Shown one piece after another: positions 28,922-37,239 of a DNA stretch of 64,000 nt; within the stretch, counting starts at the first letter, position 1, and each line of letters starts with the position of its first letter. The notes below the pieces were generated by a model, which was given only the letters and a program-made list of their open reading frames with translations, was not told the origin of the DNA and did no database searches. The stretch lies in contig NZ_FQVP01000001.1 of NCBI RefSeq assembly GCF_900129395.1, forward strand, positions 248,001 to 312,000. Direction: 5' to 3'. Both the position numbers and the translations under genes were made by a program. Source of the stretch: Pseudosulfitobacter pseudonitzschiae. Its GTDB lineage: Bacteria > Pseudomonadota > Alphaproteobacteria > Rhodobacterales > Rhodobacteraceae.

Positions 28922-29029
28922 CCAGCTTTTGCAAGACAACCAAATACGTTCAATAACTCCGTTGGTTTTGAACGGGGTTTGTGGCAGCAACAACCGAAGT
29001 CTTCTACGGGCTCGCCAAAAGCGAGGGTT

Positions 29030-29389
29030 TTAGGAAAATCGTCCTTGTTCATCTGGCCATGTCCACAGGTCTTCTTCAGAACGTATTGCTTTGACAACTG
29101 CAACGGCGCGCTTCCATGTATCTCGCCCTCTACCCAAACCCATATGGTTCATTTCTACATCTTGAAGGTATGCCGCGACTATCTCGTCGGCTTCCCCTCT
29201 CCGAATTTGCGATGCAGCTGAAACTAAATAGCGATCGTACTCATCGGCAAAACTAAGGTGGTCCTCTTCAGACCATACTCCGAATGGGGAGCCTGGAGGG
29301 CCAAGCAGGCCAATGGGATCCCACAAGGCCCAACCAATGTCCCGTAACTTCGAGAGTTTAACACGTGGCTGAGGTTCGATTGGTGCCAT
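29030..29389 (-). CDS. Orphan small protein in AT-richer islet
   Basis: A 119-residue soluble protein with the pattern WDPIGL near 20-25, then DEYDRYL near 45-51, then IVAAYLQDVEMNHMGLG near 66-82. Small proteins with a WDP...DEYD...MGL pattern occur scattered in many bacteria; I do not know their function. Codon use is less GC-biased than the neighbours, and it sits alone between the repeat and the decarboxylase, which points to horizontal gain. The open frame continues to 29464; I prefer the ATG at 29389 because homology-like sequence begins there. Confidence 0.6.
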   Translation of the reverse strand: MAPIEPQPRVKLSKLRDIGWALWDPIGLLGPPGSPFGVWSEEDHLSFADEYDRYLVSAASQIRRGEADEIVAAYLQDVEMNHMGLGRGRDTWKRAVAVVKAIRSEEDLWTWPDEQGRFS

Positions 29390-29777
29390 TTTGGACTTTC
29401 GCGGTAGCTTCTGTAGGCTAGGCCGATTATTAGCTGGTTCATCTGCAGAGACAAGCAAGCCCAATCACTGCGTTCCAAAAACGACCGTTTTTGGAAGGGG
29501 CACCAAACCGGACATTGACGCGCCTGCGGCGGAGGTCGGGTTTGTCCACTCACCAGACATTGACGCAGACTGGGCCGAAGGTCCGGTTTGGGCCAGACAT
29601 GCTTGGCAACTGGGTCAGCTTTGCTTGGCACAGATCACCGACACGACCCGGAAAGCCTGTCGCGCGGAGCAGGATTTGCATAACATTCGATAATAGGGTC
29701 GGCCCCGCTGTGGCCAAGCGTGTCAAAGACCAACTTGTAACAGTGCGCAAAGGCGCTGGGGGCAGGGCCCCCAGCAA
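29390..29777. other. Intergenic stretch of 388 bases
   Basis: No convincing gene. It holds two copies of GACATTGACGC (29510-29520 and 29553-29563), which may be remnants of a decayed repeat, and the terminator hairpin of the decarboxylase at its right end. Short open frames on both strands lack ribosome binding sites and family resemblance. Confidence 0.5.
29755..29775 (-). terminator. Hairpin after the decarboxylase gene
   Basis: GCTGGGGGC (29755-29763) pairs perfectly with GCCCCCAGC (29767-29775) around a three-base loop, directly after the stop of the minus-strand decarboxylase. It lacks a long T run, but very stable GC hairpins of this form often end Rhodobacterales genes. Confidence 0.6.
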
Positions 29778-32069
29778 TCAATCGACTGCCACACAGTCCG
29801 CAAAATACTGGATCTGGTTGTTCTCATCCAGTTCCTGAACCAGCCCGTGAATATCTGTCTCGAACCCCGGGCATTCGCGCGCGAAGGTTCTGTTAAACTT
29901 CAGATATTCGACGATATTCTTGTTAAACACCTCTCCGGGGATCAACAGCGGGATGCCCGGCGGATAAGGCGTGACCAATCCGGTGGTGATACGTCCCTCA
30001 AGATCATCAATCGGCACGCGCTCGGTTGTGCGCGCAGCGATATGCGAAAACGCATCGGTCGGCTTCATCGCGGGTACCAGATCGCTCAGGTACATCTCGG
30101 TCGACAGAACGGCGACATCAAATTTGGCGTAGAGCGAATGCACGTGCTGGCACATATCGCCCAGCCCCATCTTTTCGTAACGCGGCTGTTTTGCGCAGAA
30201 CTTGGGCATACACCGCCACATGGGCACGTTCTTGTCGTAGTCATCCTTGAACTGCTGCAATTCGGTCAAAAGCGAATTCCAGCGCCCTTTGGTGATGCCA
30301 ATCGTGAACATGATGAAAAAGCTGTAAAGGCCGGTTTTCTCGACGACCACGCCATGTTCCGCCAGATATTTAGTCACGATAGAGGCAGGGATGCCGGACA
30401 TGTCGAATTTGCCGTCCAGGTTCAGGCCCGGCGTGATGATCGTCGCCTTGATCGGGTCCAGCATGTTGAAACCGGGGGCCATATCGCCAAAGGCGTGCCA
30501 GGAGTCCTCGCCATCGGATGGTTGCACACCTTCGGCGTCGGTCTTTTTCAGTACCCAGTTGTCGGCACTGTCGATGCCTTCTTCGTCCAGTTCTTCGGGG
30601 CCCCACACCTGGAACCACCAGTCGTTGCCATATTCTTCGTCGACCTTGCGCATCGCGCGGCGGAAATTCAGCGATTCAAGCAGGCTTTCCTCGACCAGCG
30701 CCCGCCCGCCGGGCGGTTCCATCATCGCGGCGGCCACGTCGCAACTGGCGATGATGCTGTATTGCGGGCTGGTCGAGCTGTGCATCAGGTACGCTTCGTT
30801 GAACAGATGGCGGTCCAGCTTGGTGTTCTTGCTGTCCTGCACAAGGACCTGGCTGGCCTGCGAAATGCCCGCCAGAAGTTTGTGGATCGACTGGGTGGAA
30901 TAGGTCACCGACTGGCTTGGCCGCTCGCGTTTGCGGCCCATCGCGTGAAAGGTGCGGTAGAACGGGTGGAACGCCGCGTGCGGCAACCATGCCTCGTCAA
31001 AGTGCAGGTTTTCGACATAACCGTCCAACATGTCCTTGATCGTCTCGGTGTTGTACAAAACCCCGTCATAGGTCGATTGCGTCAGCGTGATGATGCGCGG
31101 CTTGACCGTGTCCGCATCCAGATGCGCCAACAGCGGGTTGGCACGGATTTTCTCCTTGATCGCCTCGATCTGGAACTCGGACTTCTGGATCGGCCCGATG
31201 ATGCCGTAATGGTTGCGTGTCGGTTTCATAAAGACGGGAATGGCGCCCGTCATGATGATGCTGTGCAGAATGGATTTGTGACAGTTGCGGTCCACCACGA
31301 CCACGTCACCGGGGGCAACCGTGTGGTGCCAGACCATCTTGTTCGATGTGCTGGTGCCGTTGGTGACGAAAAAGCAGTGATCGGCGTTAAAGATGCGTGC
31401 GGCATTGCGCTCGGACGCGCCGATGGCGCCGTTGTGGTCCAGCAATTGGCCAAGCTCTTCGACCGAATTGCACACATCCGCCCGCAGCATGTTTTCGCCG
31501 TAGAACTGGTGGTACATCTGCCCGATGGGACTTTTCAAAAAGGCGACCCCGCCCGAGTGCCCGGGGCAGTGCCACGAGTATGATCCATCTTCGGCGTAAT
31601 CCAGCAGCGCCTTGAAAAACGGCGGCTGGATGCCTTCGAGATAGGTCTTGGCGTCACGGACGATATGGCGCGCGACAAATTCCGGCGTGTCTTCGAAGGT
31701 GTGAATGAACCCGTGCAGTTCGCGCAGGATGTCATTGGGCAAATGGCGGCTGGTCTTGGTTTCGCCATAGACATAGATCGGCACGTCGTTGTTCTTCCAG
31801 CGCACTTCTTCGATGAAGGACCGCAGGTTCAGAACGGCCGGATCAAGATCGGGGCCGGGCGTGAATTCCTCGTCGTCAATCGACAACACAAAGGCACTTG
31901 CGCGCGATTGCTGCTGGGCAAATTTCGACAGATCGCCATAGCTGGTCGTGCCCAGCACCTCGAACCCTTCGTTCTCGATCGCCTCGGCGATTGCACGGAT
32001 GCCCAGACCGGACGAATTGTCCGAACGAAAGTCCTCGTCAATGATGACGATGGGAAAGCGAAATTTCAT
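29778..32069 (-). CDS. Orn/Lys/Arg decarboxylase, AdiA-like
   Basis: A 763-residue fold-type I PLP decarboxylase with the N-terminal response-regulator-like wing (residues 1-125), the core, and the C-terminal domain. Family blocks: YSWHCPGHSGGVAFLKSP, DVVVVDRNCHKS, HFDEAWLPHAAF, and the PLP lysine K397 in SIHKLLAG. The order and the YPPGIPLLIPGE block match biodegradative arginine decarboxylase AdiA (755 aa) better than the lysine or ornithine enzymes as I recall them; the substrate is not proven. It yields agmatine or a diamine and CO2. The ATG at 32069 has GGAGC upstream. No antiporter gene is adjacent. Confidence 0.88.
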   Translation of the reverse strand: MKFRFPIVIIDEDFRSDNSSGLGIRAIAEAIENEGFEVLGTTSYGDLSKFAQQQSRASAFVLSIDDEEFTPGPDLDPAVLNLRSFIEEVRWKNNDVPIYVYGETKTSRHLPNDILRELHGFIHTFEDTPEFVARHIVRDAKTYLEGIQPPFFKALLDYAEDGSYSWHCPGHSGGVAFLKSPIGQMYHQFYGENMLRADVCNSVEELGQLLDHNGAIGASERNAARIFNADHCFFVTNGTSTSNKMVWHHTVAPGDVVVVDRNCHKSILHSIIMTGAIPVFMKPTRNHYGIIGPIQKSEFQIEAIKEKIRANPLLAHLDADTVKPRIITLTQSTYDGVLYNTETIKDMLDGYVENLHFDEAWLPHAAFHPFYRTFHAMGRKRERPSQSVTYSTQSIHKLLAGISQASQVLVQDSKNTKLDRHLFNEAYLMHSSTSPQYSIIASCDVAAAMMEPPGGRALVEESLLESLNFRRAMRKVDEEYGNDWWFQVWGPEELDEEGIDSADNWVLKKTDAEGVQPSDGEDSWHAFGDMAPGFNMLDPIKATIITPGLNLDGKFDMSGIPASIVTKYLAEHGVVVEKTGLYSFFIMFTIGITKGRWNSLLTELQQFKDDYDKNVPMWRCMPKFCAKQPRYEKMGLGDMCQHVHSLYAKFDVAVLSTEMYLSDLVPAMKPTDAFSHIAARTTERVPIDDLEGRITTGLVTPYPPGIPLLIPGEVFNKNIVEYLKFNRTFARECPGFETDIHGLVQELDENNQIQYFADCVAVD

Positions 32070-32423
32070 GAGAAAGCTCCAATAGGGCAACTTGAGGCGA
32101 TGTTTTCAGTCCGGCGATGGGCGTTTCTTGTGCCCATTCCAAGCGAAAACTTTGGAGCAATGTTTCGTTTGATAGGTTTGGCGTCAAGACCAAAGCGGGT
32201 GTTGATTTCCGCATGTCTTCGGAAAGGGCGCGGGCCTGCCCCCCGTGGGACCTGCAATCGGCGGATTTCTTCCGCAGCGTGGATCAGCGCCCGGCGGGGT
32301 GCGTTAGGTTTGCGCATCTGTCGCCGCGTCATTTGCTGAAAAACACGCCATTTTTCAACACGAGTTCCCTTTGGGATTTCGCCGCACCTTGCACCTGCCA
32401 ATCCAAGGCGTAGGGTGCGGCGC
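32070..32423. other. Divergent intergenic region of 354 bases
   Basis: It separates the decarboxylase (minus) from the FAD oxidoreductase (plus) and must hold both promoters. I see no clear -35/-10 pair. The right end carries a stable inverted repeat that overlaps the ribosome binding site of the oxidoreductase (listed separately). No coding region is supported. Confidence 0.5.
32380..32422 (+). promoter_or_regulatory. Leader hairpin covering the ribosome binding site
   Basis: CGCCGCACC (32380-32388) pairs perfectly with GGTGCGGCG (32414-32422), the second arm ending two bases before the ATG at 32424 and including the only Shine-Dalgarno-like GGGTG. Folding would hide the start region. Confidence 0.45.
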
Positions 32424-33767
32424 ATGAGCTTTCCCACTTTTATGGACACACCCGCACAATGGCCCGGTCCCGCCCCGCAAGAGGCGGATGTCGTGGTGAT
32501 TGGCGGCGGTGTGATCGGCGTCTGCACGGCCCTGTTTCTGGCCCGCGCGGGCCAACGCGTCGTCTTGCTGGAAAAGGGGCGCATCGCCGCCGAACAGTCC
32601 AGCCGCAACTGGGGCTGGATCAGGGTGCAGGGGCGCGACCCCGACGAGATCCCCATCGTGCTTGAGGCTGCGGACCACTGGCGGGCGCTGGCCCAACAGA
32701 CCAACGTGGACATCGGTCTGCGGCAAGAGGGCGTGACCTATCTGGCTGAATCCGAAAAGGATTATGCCAAGTACGAGGCATGGCTGGAGCATGCGCGCGC
32801 CCATGGACTGGACAGCAAGATGCTCAGCAGCGCCGAGACGGCCAAGCTGATCCCGAACCTGTCGCGCCGTTACGCCGGTGCCATCTACACCGCACAGGAC
32901 ATGCGCGCCGAACCCTGGGTCGCCGTGCCGGCACTGGCCGGTATTGCCGTGCGCGAAGGGGCCACTTTGGTCGAAAACTGCGCCGTGCGCGGGCTGGACA
33001 TCGAAGGCGGCGCGGTGGCCGGTGTCATCACCGAAACGGGCCGCATCAAGGCACCGCAAGTGGTTTTGGCCGGTGGTGCGTGGTCCTCGCTGTTCCTGCA
33101 ACGGCACGGCGTCTTTGTCCCGCAACTCAGCGTGCGGGCGACCGTGGTGGCGACACAGCCGATGGACGCGGTCTATGAGGGCGGCGCGACGGACAGCAAG
33201 GTCGCCTTCCGGCACCGCGCCGATGGGGGCTATTCGCTGGCGCAGGGCGGATTTTCCGAGCTTTTCGTCGGCCCGCAAGCCTTTCGCAGCCTGCGCCACT
33301 ATGCAACGCAATTGCGCGCGGATCCGTTCGGTGTGCGGCTGCTGCCGCGTGCGCCCGCGGGCTATCCCGACGCATGGGGCACGCCGCGCCGCTGGGCGGA
33401 TGACGATGTCAGCCCGTTCGAGAAGATGCGCGTGCTGAACCCCACGCCGAACCGCCGCAAGGCCGCCAAGCTGCTGCGCCAGTTCGCCGCCATGATGCCC
33501 GGACTGGGCGAGGTGCGCCACGCGAGGACCTGGGCCGGCATGATCGACACCATGCCCGACATCGTGCCCGTGGTGGACCGCGTGGCCAGCATCCCCGGCC
33601 TGACCGTGGGCACCGGCATGAGCGGCCACGGCTTTGGCATCGGACCCGGCATGGGGCGGGTGCTGGCGGCGCTGGTCACGGGCGACAAGGTGGGGCATGA
33701 TCTGCATCGTTTCCGCCTGTCCCGCTTCAGCGACGGCTCGGCCATGACCCTTGGCCCCGGAATTTAG
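32424..33767 (+). CDS. FAD-dependent amino-acid/amine oxidoreductase (DAO family)
   Basis: A 447-residue flavoprotein with an N-terminal dinucleotide motif VVVIGGGVIGVCTALFLARA (GGGVIG at 27-32), an ELEKG-type end of strand 2 (VVLLEKG), the SSRNWGWIR segment typical of DadA-like oxidases in this group, and a C-terminal GTGMSGHGFGIGPGMGR that closes the FAD site. It probably oxidatively deaminates a D-amino acid, N-methyl amino acid or amine. It lies between the decarboxylase and two M20 amidohydrolases, suggesting amino-acid catabolism. Translation may be limited by the leader hairpin. Confidence 0.86.
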   Translation: MSFPTFMDTPAQWPGPAPQEADVVVIGGGVIGVCTALFLARAGQRVVLLEKGRIAAEQSSRNWGWIRVQGRDPDEIPIVLEAADHWRALAQQTNVDIGLRQEGVTYLAESEKDYAKYEAWLEHARAHGLDSKMLSSAETAKLIPNLSRRYAGAIYTAQDMRAEPWVAVPALAGIAVREGATLVENCAVRGLDIEGGAVAGVITETGRIKAPQVVLAGGAWSSLFLQRHGVFVPQLSVRATVVATQPMDAVYEGGATDSKVAFRHRADGGYSLAQGGFSELFVGPQAFRSLRHYATQLRADPFGVRLLPRAPAGYPDAWGTPRRWADDDVSPFEKMRVLNPTPNRRKAAKLLRQFAAMMPGLGEVRHARTWAGMIDTMPDIVPVVDRVASIPGLTVGTGMSGHGFGIGPGMGRVLAALVTGDKVGHDLHRFRLSRFSDGSAMTLGPGI

Positions 33768-33797
33768 ACCCAAAACAGCCCCGAAGGAGACCGTCCC

Positions 33798-34958
33798 ATG
33801 CCGATCAAGAACCGATTTGCCGAGATGCACAGCGACATCACCGCGTGGCGACGTCACCTGCACGCACACCCCGAACTGATGTTCGATGTGCACGAGACGG
33901 CCAAGTTCGTCGAAGACAAGCTGCGGTCGTTCGGCGTTGACGAGATCACCACCGGCATCGGCAAGACCGGCGTGGTTGGCGTGATCAAGGGACGCGGCAC
34001 CAGCGACCGCGTGATCGGCCTGCGCGCCGACATGGACGCGCTGCCGATCATCGAGGCGACCGGGCTGGATTATGCGTCGACTGTGCCGGGCAAGATGCAC
34101 GCCTGCGGCCACGACGGCCACACCGCGATGCTGCTGGGGGCAGCGCAATACCTGGCCGAGACGCGGAATTTCGACGGCACCGTGGTGCTGATATTCCAAC
34201 CCGCCGAAGAGGGCGGCGGCGGCGGGCGCGAGATGGTCAAGGACGGGCTGATGGACCGCTGGAATATCCAGGAGGTTTACGGCATGCACAACATGCCCGG
34301 CTTTCCCACCGGCACCTTCGCCATCCGCCCCGGCCCGCTGCTGGCCAGCGCCGATGAATTCACCATTCGCGTGGTGGGCAAGGGCGGCCATGCCGCCAAC
34401 CCGCACGAGGCGATCGACCCCAACCTGGCCGCCGCCCACGTGATTGTCGCGTTGCAAAGCATCGCCAGCCGCAACGCCAACCCGCTGTCGTCCGTGGTGG
34501 TGACCGTGGGCGCGCTGCATTCCGACAGCCACGTCAGCAACGTGATCCCGCAGGCGACCACGATGAAGGGCACCGTGCGCGCGCTGGACGAAGACGTGCG
34601 CGCGATGGCGCAAAAACGTGTGCAAGACATCGCAACCGCCACGGCACAGGCCTACGGCTGCGTGGCCGAGGTTGACTATGTCGTGGGCTATCCGGTTACC
34701 GTGAATGCCGCAGAAAACACCGAATACGCCATCGCCGCTGCCCGCGCCGTGGCGGGGGACGTGGCCGAAAACATCCCGCCGGTCATGGCCGCCGAGGATT
34801 TTGCCTTCATGCTCAACGCGCGGCCCGGTGCCTATATCCTTGTGGGCAACGGCGACGGCGCGATGGTGCACCACCCCGAATACAACTTCGACGACGAGGC
34901 GATCCCGGCCGGATGCAGCTGGTTCGCCGAGATCGTTGAACAACGCCTGCGCGCCTGA
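33798..34958 (+). CDS. M20D amidohydrolase (hippurate hydrolase-like), copy 1
   Basis: A 386-residue M20D aminoacylase/hippurate hydrolase-like enzyme. Metal ligands are C103 and H105 in HACGHDGHTAM, E137/E138 in QPAEEGG, the mid-protein H in VYGMHNMPG, and the C-terminal H in AEDFAFML...VHHPEYNFDD. It hydrolyses N-acyl amino acids or amides. The Shine-Dalgarno GAAGGAG is excellent. It is followed 42 bases later by a paralogue of nearly equal length, and together with the oxidoreductase upstream forms one operon. Confidence 0.92.
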   Translation: MPIKNRFAEMHSDITAWRRHLHAHPELMFDVHETAKFVEDKLRSFGVDEITTGIGKTGVVGVIKGRGTSDRVIGLRADMDALPIIEATGLDYASTVPGKMHACGHDGHTAMLLGAAQYLAETRNFDGTVVLIFQPAEEGGGGGREMVKDGLMDRWNIQEVYGMHNMPGFPTGTFAIRPGPLLASADEFTIRVVGKGGHAANPHEAIDPNLAAAHVIVALQSIASRNANPLSSVVVTVGALHSDSHVSNVIPQATTMKGTVRALDEDVRAMAQKRVQDIATATAQAYGCVAEVDYVVGYPVTVNAAENTEYAIAAARAVAGDVAENIPPVMAAEDFAFMLNARPGAYILVGNGDGAMVHHPEYNFDDEAIPAGCSWFAEIVEQRLRA

Positions 34959-35000
34959 TCACCCGGCGCGCCACATTCATACCAAGAAGGAAGACAGACC

Positions 35001-36164
35001 ATGCCCGTCAAGAACCGCTTTGCAGAACTGCACGCCGACATCACCGCCTGGCGCCGCGACCTGCACGAAAACCCCGAGATCCTGTTCGACACCCACCGCA
35101 CCAGCGCGCTGGTGGCTGACAAGCTGAAAGCCTTTGGCTGCGACGAGATCGTCACCGGCATCGGCCGCACCGGCGTCGTCGGCATCATCAAGGGCAAGAC
35201 GGATACATCGGGCAAGGTCATCGGCCTGCGCGCCGACATGGATGCGCTGCCGATCCACGAGCAGACGGGCCTTGAATACGCTTCGAAAACCGATGGCGCC
35301 ATGCACGCCTGTGGCCACGACGGCCACACCGCGATGCTGCTGGGTGCGGCGCAATACCTGGCCGAAACCCGGAACTTTGACGGCACTGTCGTGCTGATCT
35401 TTCAACCCGCCGAAGAAGGCGGCGGCGGCGGGCGCGAGATGTGCGAAGACGGCCTGATGGAACGCTGGGGCGTGCAGGAAGTGTACGGGATGCACAACTG
35501 GCCCGGCCTGCCCACAGGGCAGTTCGCGATCCGCACGGGTCCGTTCTTTGCGGCCACGGACCAGTTCGACATCTATGTCGAGGGCAAGGGGGGCCACGCG
35601 GCGAAACCGCATGAAACCGTCGACACCACCGTGATGTCCGCGCAACTGGTGCTGGCGCTGCAAACCATCGCCAGCCGCAACGCCGATCCGGTGGATCAGG
35701 TTGTTGTGTCGGTCACCTCGTTCGAAACCTCGTCCAAGGCATTCAACGTGATCCCGCAAAAGGTCCACCTGAAAGGCACCGTGCGCACCATGAGCGCCGA
35801 GATGCGCGATCTGGCCGAAACGCGGATCAACGCCATTGCGTCCGGTATCGCGGCCACCTTTGGCGGTGTGGCAGATGTGGATTATCACCGTGGCTATCCG
35901 GTCATGGCCAACCACAACGCCCAGACCGAATTTGCCGCCGACGTGGCGCGCTCGGTCTCTGGCAACTGCGATGACGCGCCGCTGGTCATGGGCGGCGAGG
36001 ACTTTGCCTTTATGCTCGAAGAGCGCCCCGGCGCCTATATCCTGGTCGGCAACGGCGAAGGCGCGTCGGTGCACCACCCCGAGTACAACTTTAACGACGA
36101 GGCGATTCCGGCCGGCTGTTCCTGGTGGGCGGGCATCGTCGAACAGCGGATGCCTGCGGCGTGA
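35001..36164 (+). CDS. M20D amidohydrolase (hippurate hydrolase-like), copy 2
   Basis: A 387-residue tandem paralogue of the preceding gene: both begin MP.KNRFAE, share HACGHDGHTAMLLGAAQYLA and the GGGGGRE loop, and end with a VHHPEYNF.DEAIPAGCSW block. Ligands: C104, H106, E138/E139. The two differ mostly in the lid/dimerisation domain (about residues 185-300), for example AANPHEAIDPN against AAKPHETVDTT, so substrate ranges may have split. GAAGGAA precedes the ATG. A palindromic repeat/terminator follows. Confidence 0.92.
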   Translation: MPVKNRFAELHADITAWRRDLHENPEILFDTHRTSALVADKLKAFGCDEIVTGIGRTGVVGIIKGKTDTSGKVIGLRADMDALPIHEQTGLEYASKTDGAMHACGHDGHTAMLLGAAQYLAETRNFDGTVVLIFQPAEEGGGGGREMCEDGLMERWGVQEVYGMHNWPGLPTGQFAIRTGPFFAATDQFDIYVEGKGGHAAKPHETVDTTVMSAQLVLALQTIASRNADPVDQVVVSVTSFETSSKAFNVIPQKVHLKGTVRTMSAEMRDLAETRINAIASGIAATFGGVADVDYHRGYPVMANHNAQTEFAADVARSVSGNCDDAPLVMGGEDFAFMLEERPGAYILVGNGEGASVHHPEYNFNDEAIPAGCSWWAGIVEQRMPAA

Positions 36165-36175
36165 TATAGGCGTCG

Positions 36176-36235
36176 GGTCGGGGGCGCTGCCCCCGGCCTG
36201 CGGCCTCCCCCCGGGATATTTCTGGCCAAAAGAAA
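36176..36235. repeat. REP-like palindromic element acting as terminator
   Basis: Two adjacent hairpins, GGGGGC-GCT-GCCCCC (36180-36194) and GGCC-TGC-GGCC (36195-36205), then a C/G run and GATATTTCTGGCCAAAAGAAAG. I recognise this as an abundant intergenic element in Rhodobacterales genomes, from memory. It separates the convergent M20 and glycosyltransferase genes. Confidence 0.65.
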
Positions 36236-36237
36236 GG

Positions 36238-37239
36238 TCAGAGGGCCGCGTAGACCCGCGCGATACCGTCAGCTTCGGCTTGGGCCGAGAATTGGGTGCA
36301 GGCGGTGTCGCGGGCGGCTTGGGCCATTTTGTCGAAACCGGTGGTCAGAATGGAGCGGGCTGCCGCTGCGGCGGCGTCCGGCGTGGCGATCAGACCGGCG
36401 GTTCCAGCGTTGGTGAACGCTTTGTAATAGCCCGCGTCGGTGCCCACAAAAGGCACGCCGCTGGCCATCCCTTCCAGCGGGACCATGCCATACCCCTCGT
36501 AGCGGGGCAGTTGCACCACCAGGCTGAGCGCGCGCATCAGGGCGGGCAGTTCGGCGGCAGGCACCTCGCCGGGGAACAGGATGCGGTCGCCAAGGCCTGC
36601 GGCAGCGATCCGGGATTTCAGGTCATTCAGAAAGCTTTGATGCGACTTTGCGGCGCGCCCGATGACCAGCGCCGTGGTGTCGGGCAGGGTTGGCAGCAGC
36701 TCGATCATCGCGGCGACGAAATGGTCTGTGCCTTTTTCAGGACGGATGCGGCCCACCGTGGCAATGCCGCGCGCGCCGCCATACCCCAGCGCCGCCCACG
36801 CGGCCACGCGGTCGGGGGCAGGGGTGAACAGGTCGGTATCCACGCCGTGCGGCACGGTCGCGCGCACATGGGGCACAAAGGTCGCGGCCTTGTCCGTGGT
36901 GGCAATCACCGCGTCCATGCGGCTGATCAGCCAGCGCGGAAAGGCCGAATGGCGGCGCTGTGCGGCAGAGGTGAACACGATCTTCACCGGCAGCCGCAGC
37001 ACATCACGCGCCCAGAGTGCGGCGCGCATTTCGGTGTTGCGGCGCACGTGCCAGATGCACGGTTCCCGTGACAGCGCGCGTGCCTGTTTCAGCGTGATCG
37101 GCGCGGGACAGCCGGGCAGGGGCTGGCCCACCAGATACAGATCATAACGATCAACCTGCTGGCGTACCACATTGGCGGCGGTGGCCGAAACGCCGGTAAA
37201 GTTCCGGTTGAAGTTGGTGACAAAAACCCGCCGGGTCAT
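36238..37239 (-). CDS. Glycosyltransferase family 4
   Basis: A 333-residue GT-B glycosyltransferase. The GT4 C-terminal domain is clear: VGRIRPEKGTDHFVAAM near 156-172 and the EX7E motif in YEGYGMVPLEGMASGVPFVG near 247-266. The N-terminal domain is shorter than usual. It overlaps the end of waaA by four bases, so a role in adding a lipopolysaccharide core sugar after Kdo is likely (inference from context); sugar donor unknown. Confidence 0.88.
   Translation of the reverse strand: MTRRVFVTNFNRNFTGVSATAANVVRQQVDRYDLYLVGQPLPGCPAPITLKQARALSREPCIWHVRRNTEMRAALWARDVLRLPVKIVFTSAAQRRHSAFPRWLISRMDAVIATTDKAATFVPHVRATVPHGVDTDLFTPAPDRVAAWAALGYGGARGIATVGRIRPEKGTDHFVAAMIELLPTLPDTTALVIGRAAKSHQSFLNDLKSRIAAAGLGDRILFPGEVPAAELPALMRALSLVVQLPRYEGYGMVPLEGMASGVPFVGTDAGYYKAFTNAGTAGLIATPDAAAAAARSILTTGFDKMAQAARDTACTQFSAQAEADGIARVYAAL

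Noticed and set aside
28947-28974. Inverted repeat CGTTCAA...TTGAACG in the islet
   Set aside because: Seven-base arms with a 14-base loop in AT-richer DNA can occur by chance; no link to a gene start.
28919-29221. Plus-strand open frame of 100 codons in the AT-richer islet
   Set aside because: It overlaps the better supported minus-strand gene and begins inside the repeat copy.
32355-34943. Minus-strand open frame of 862 codons across the oxidase and M20 gene
   Set aside because: It spans two well-supported plus-strand genes and their spacer; shadow of GC-rich coding sequence.
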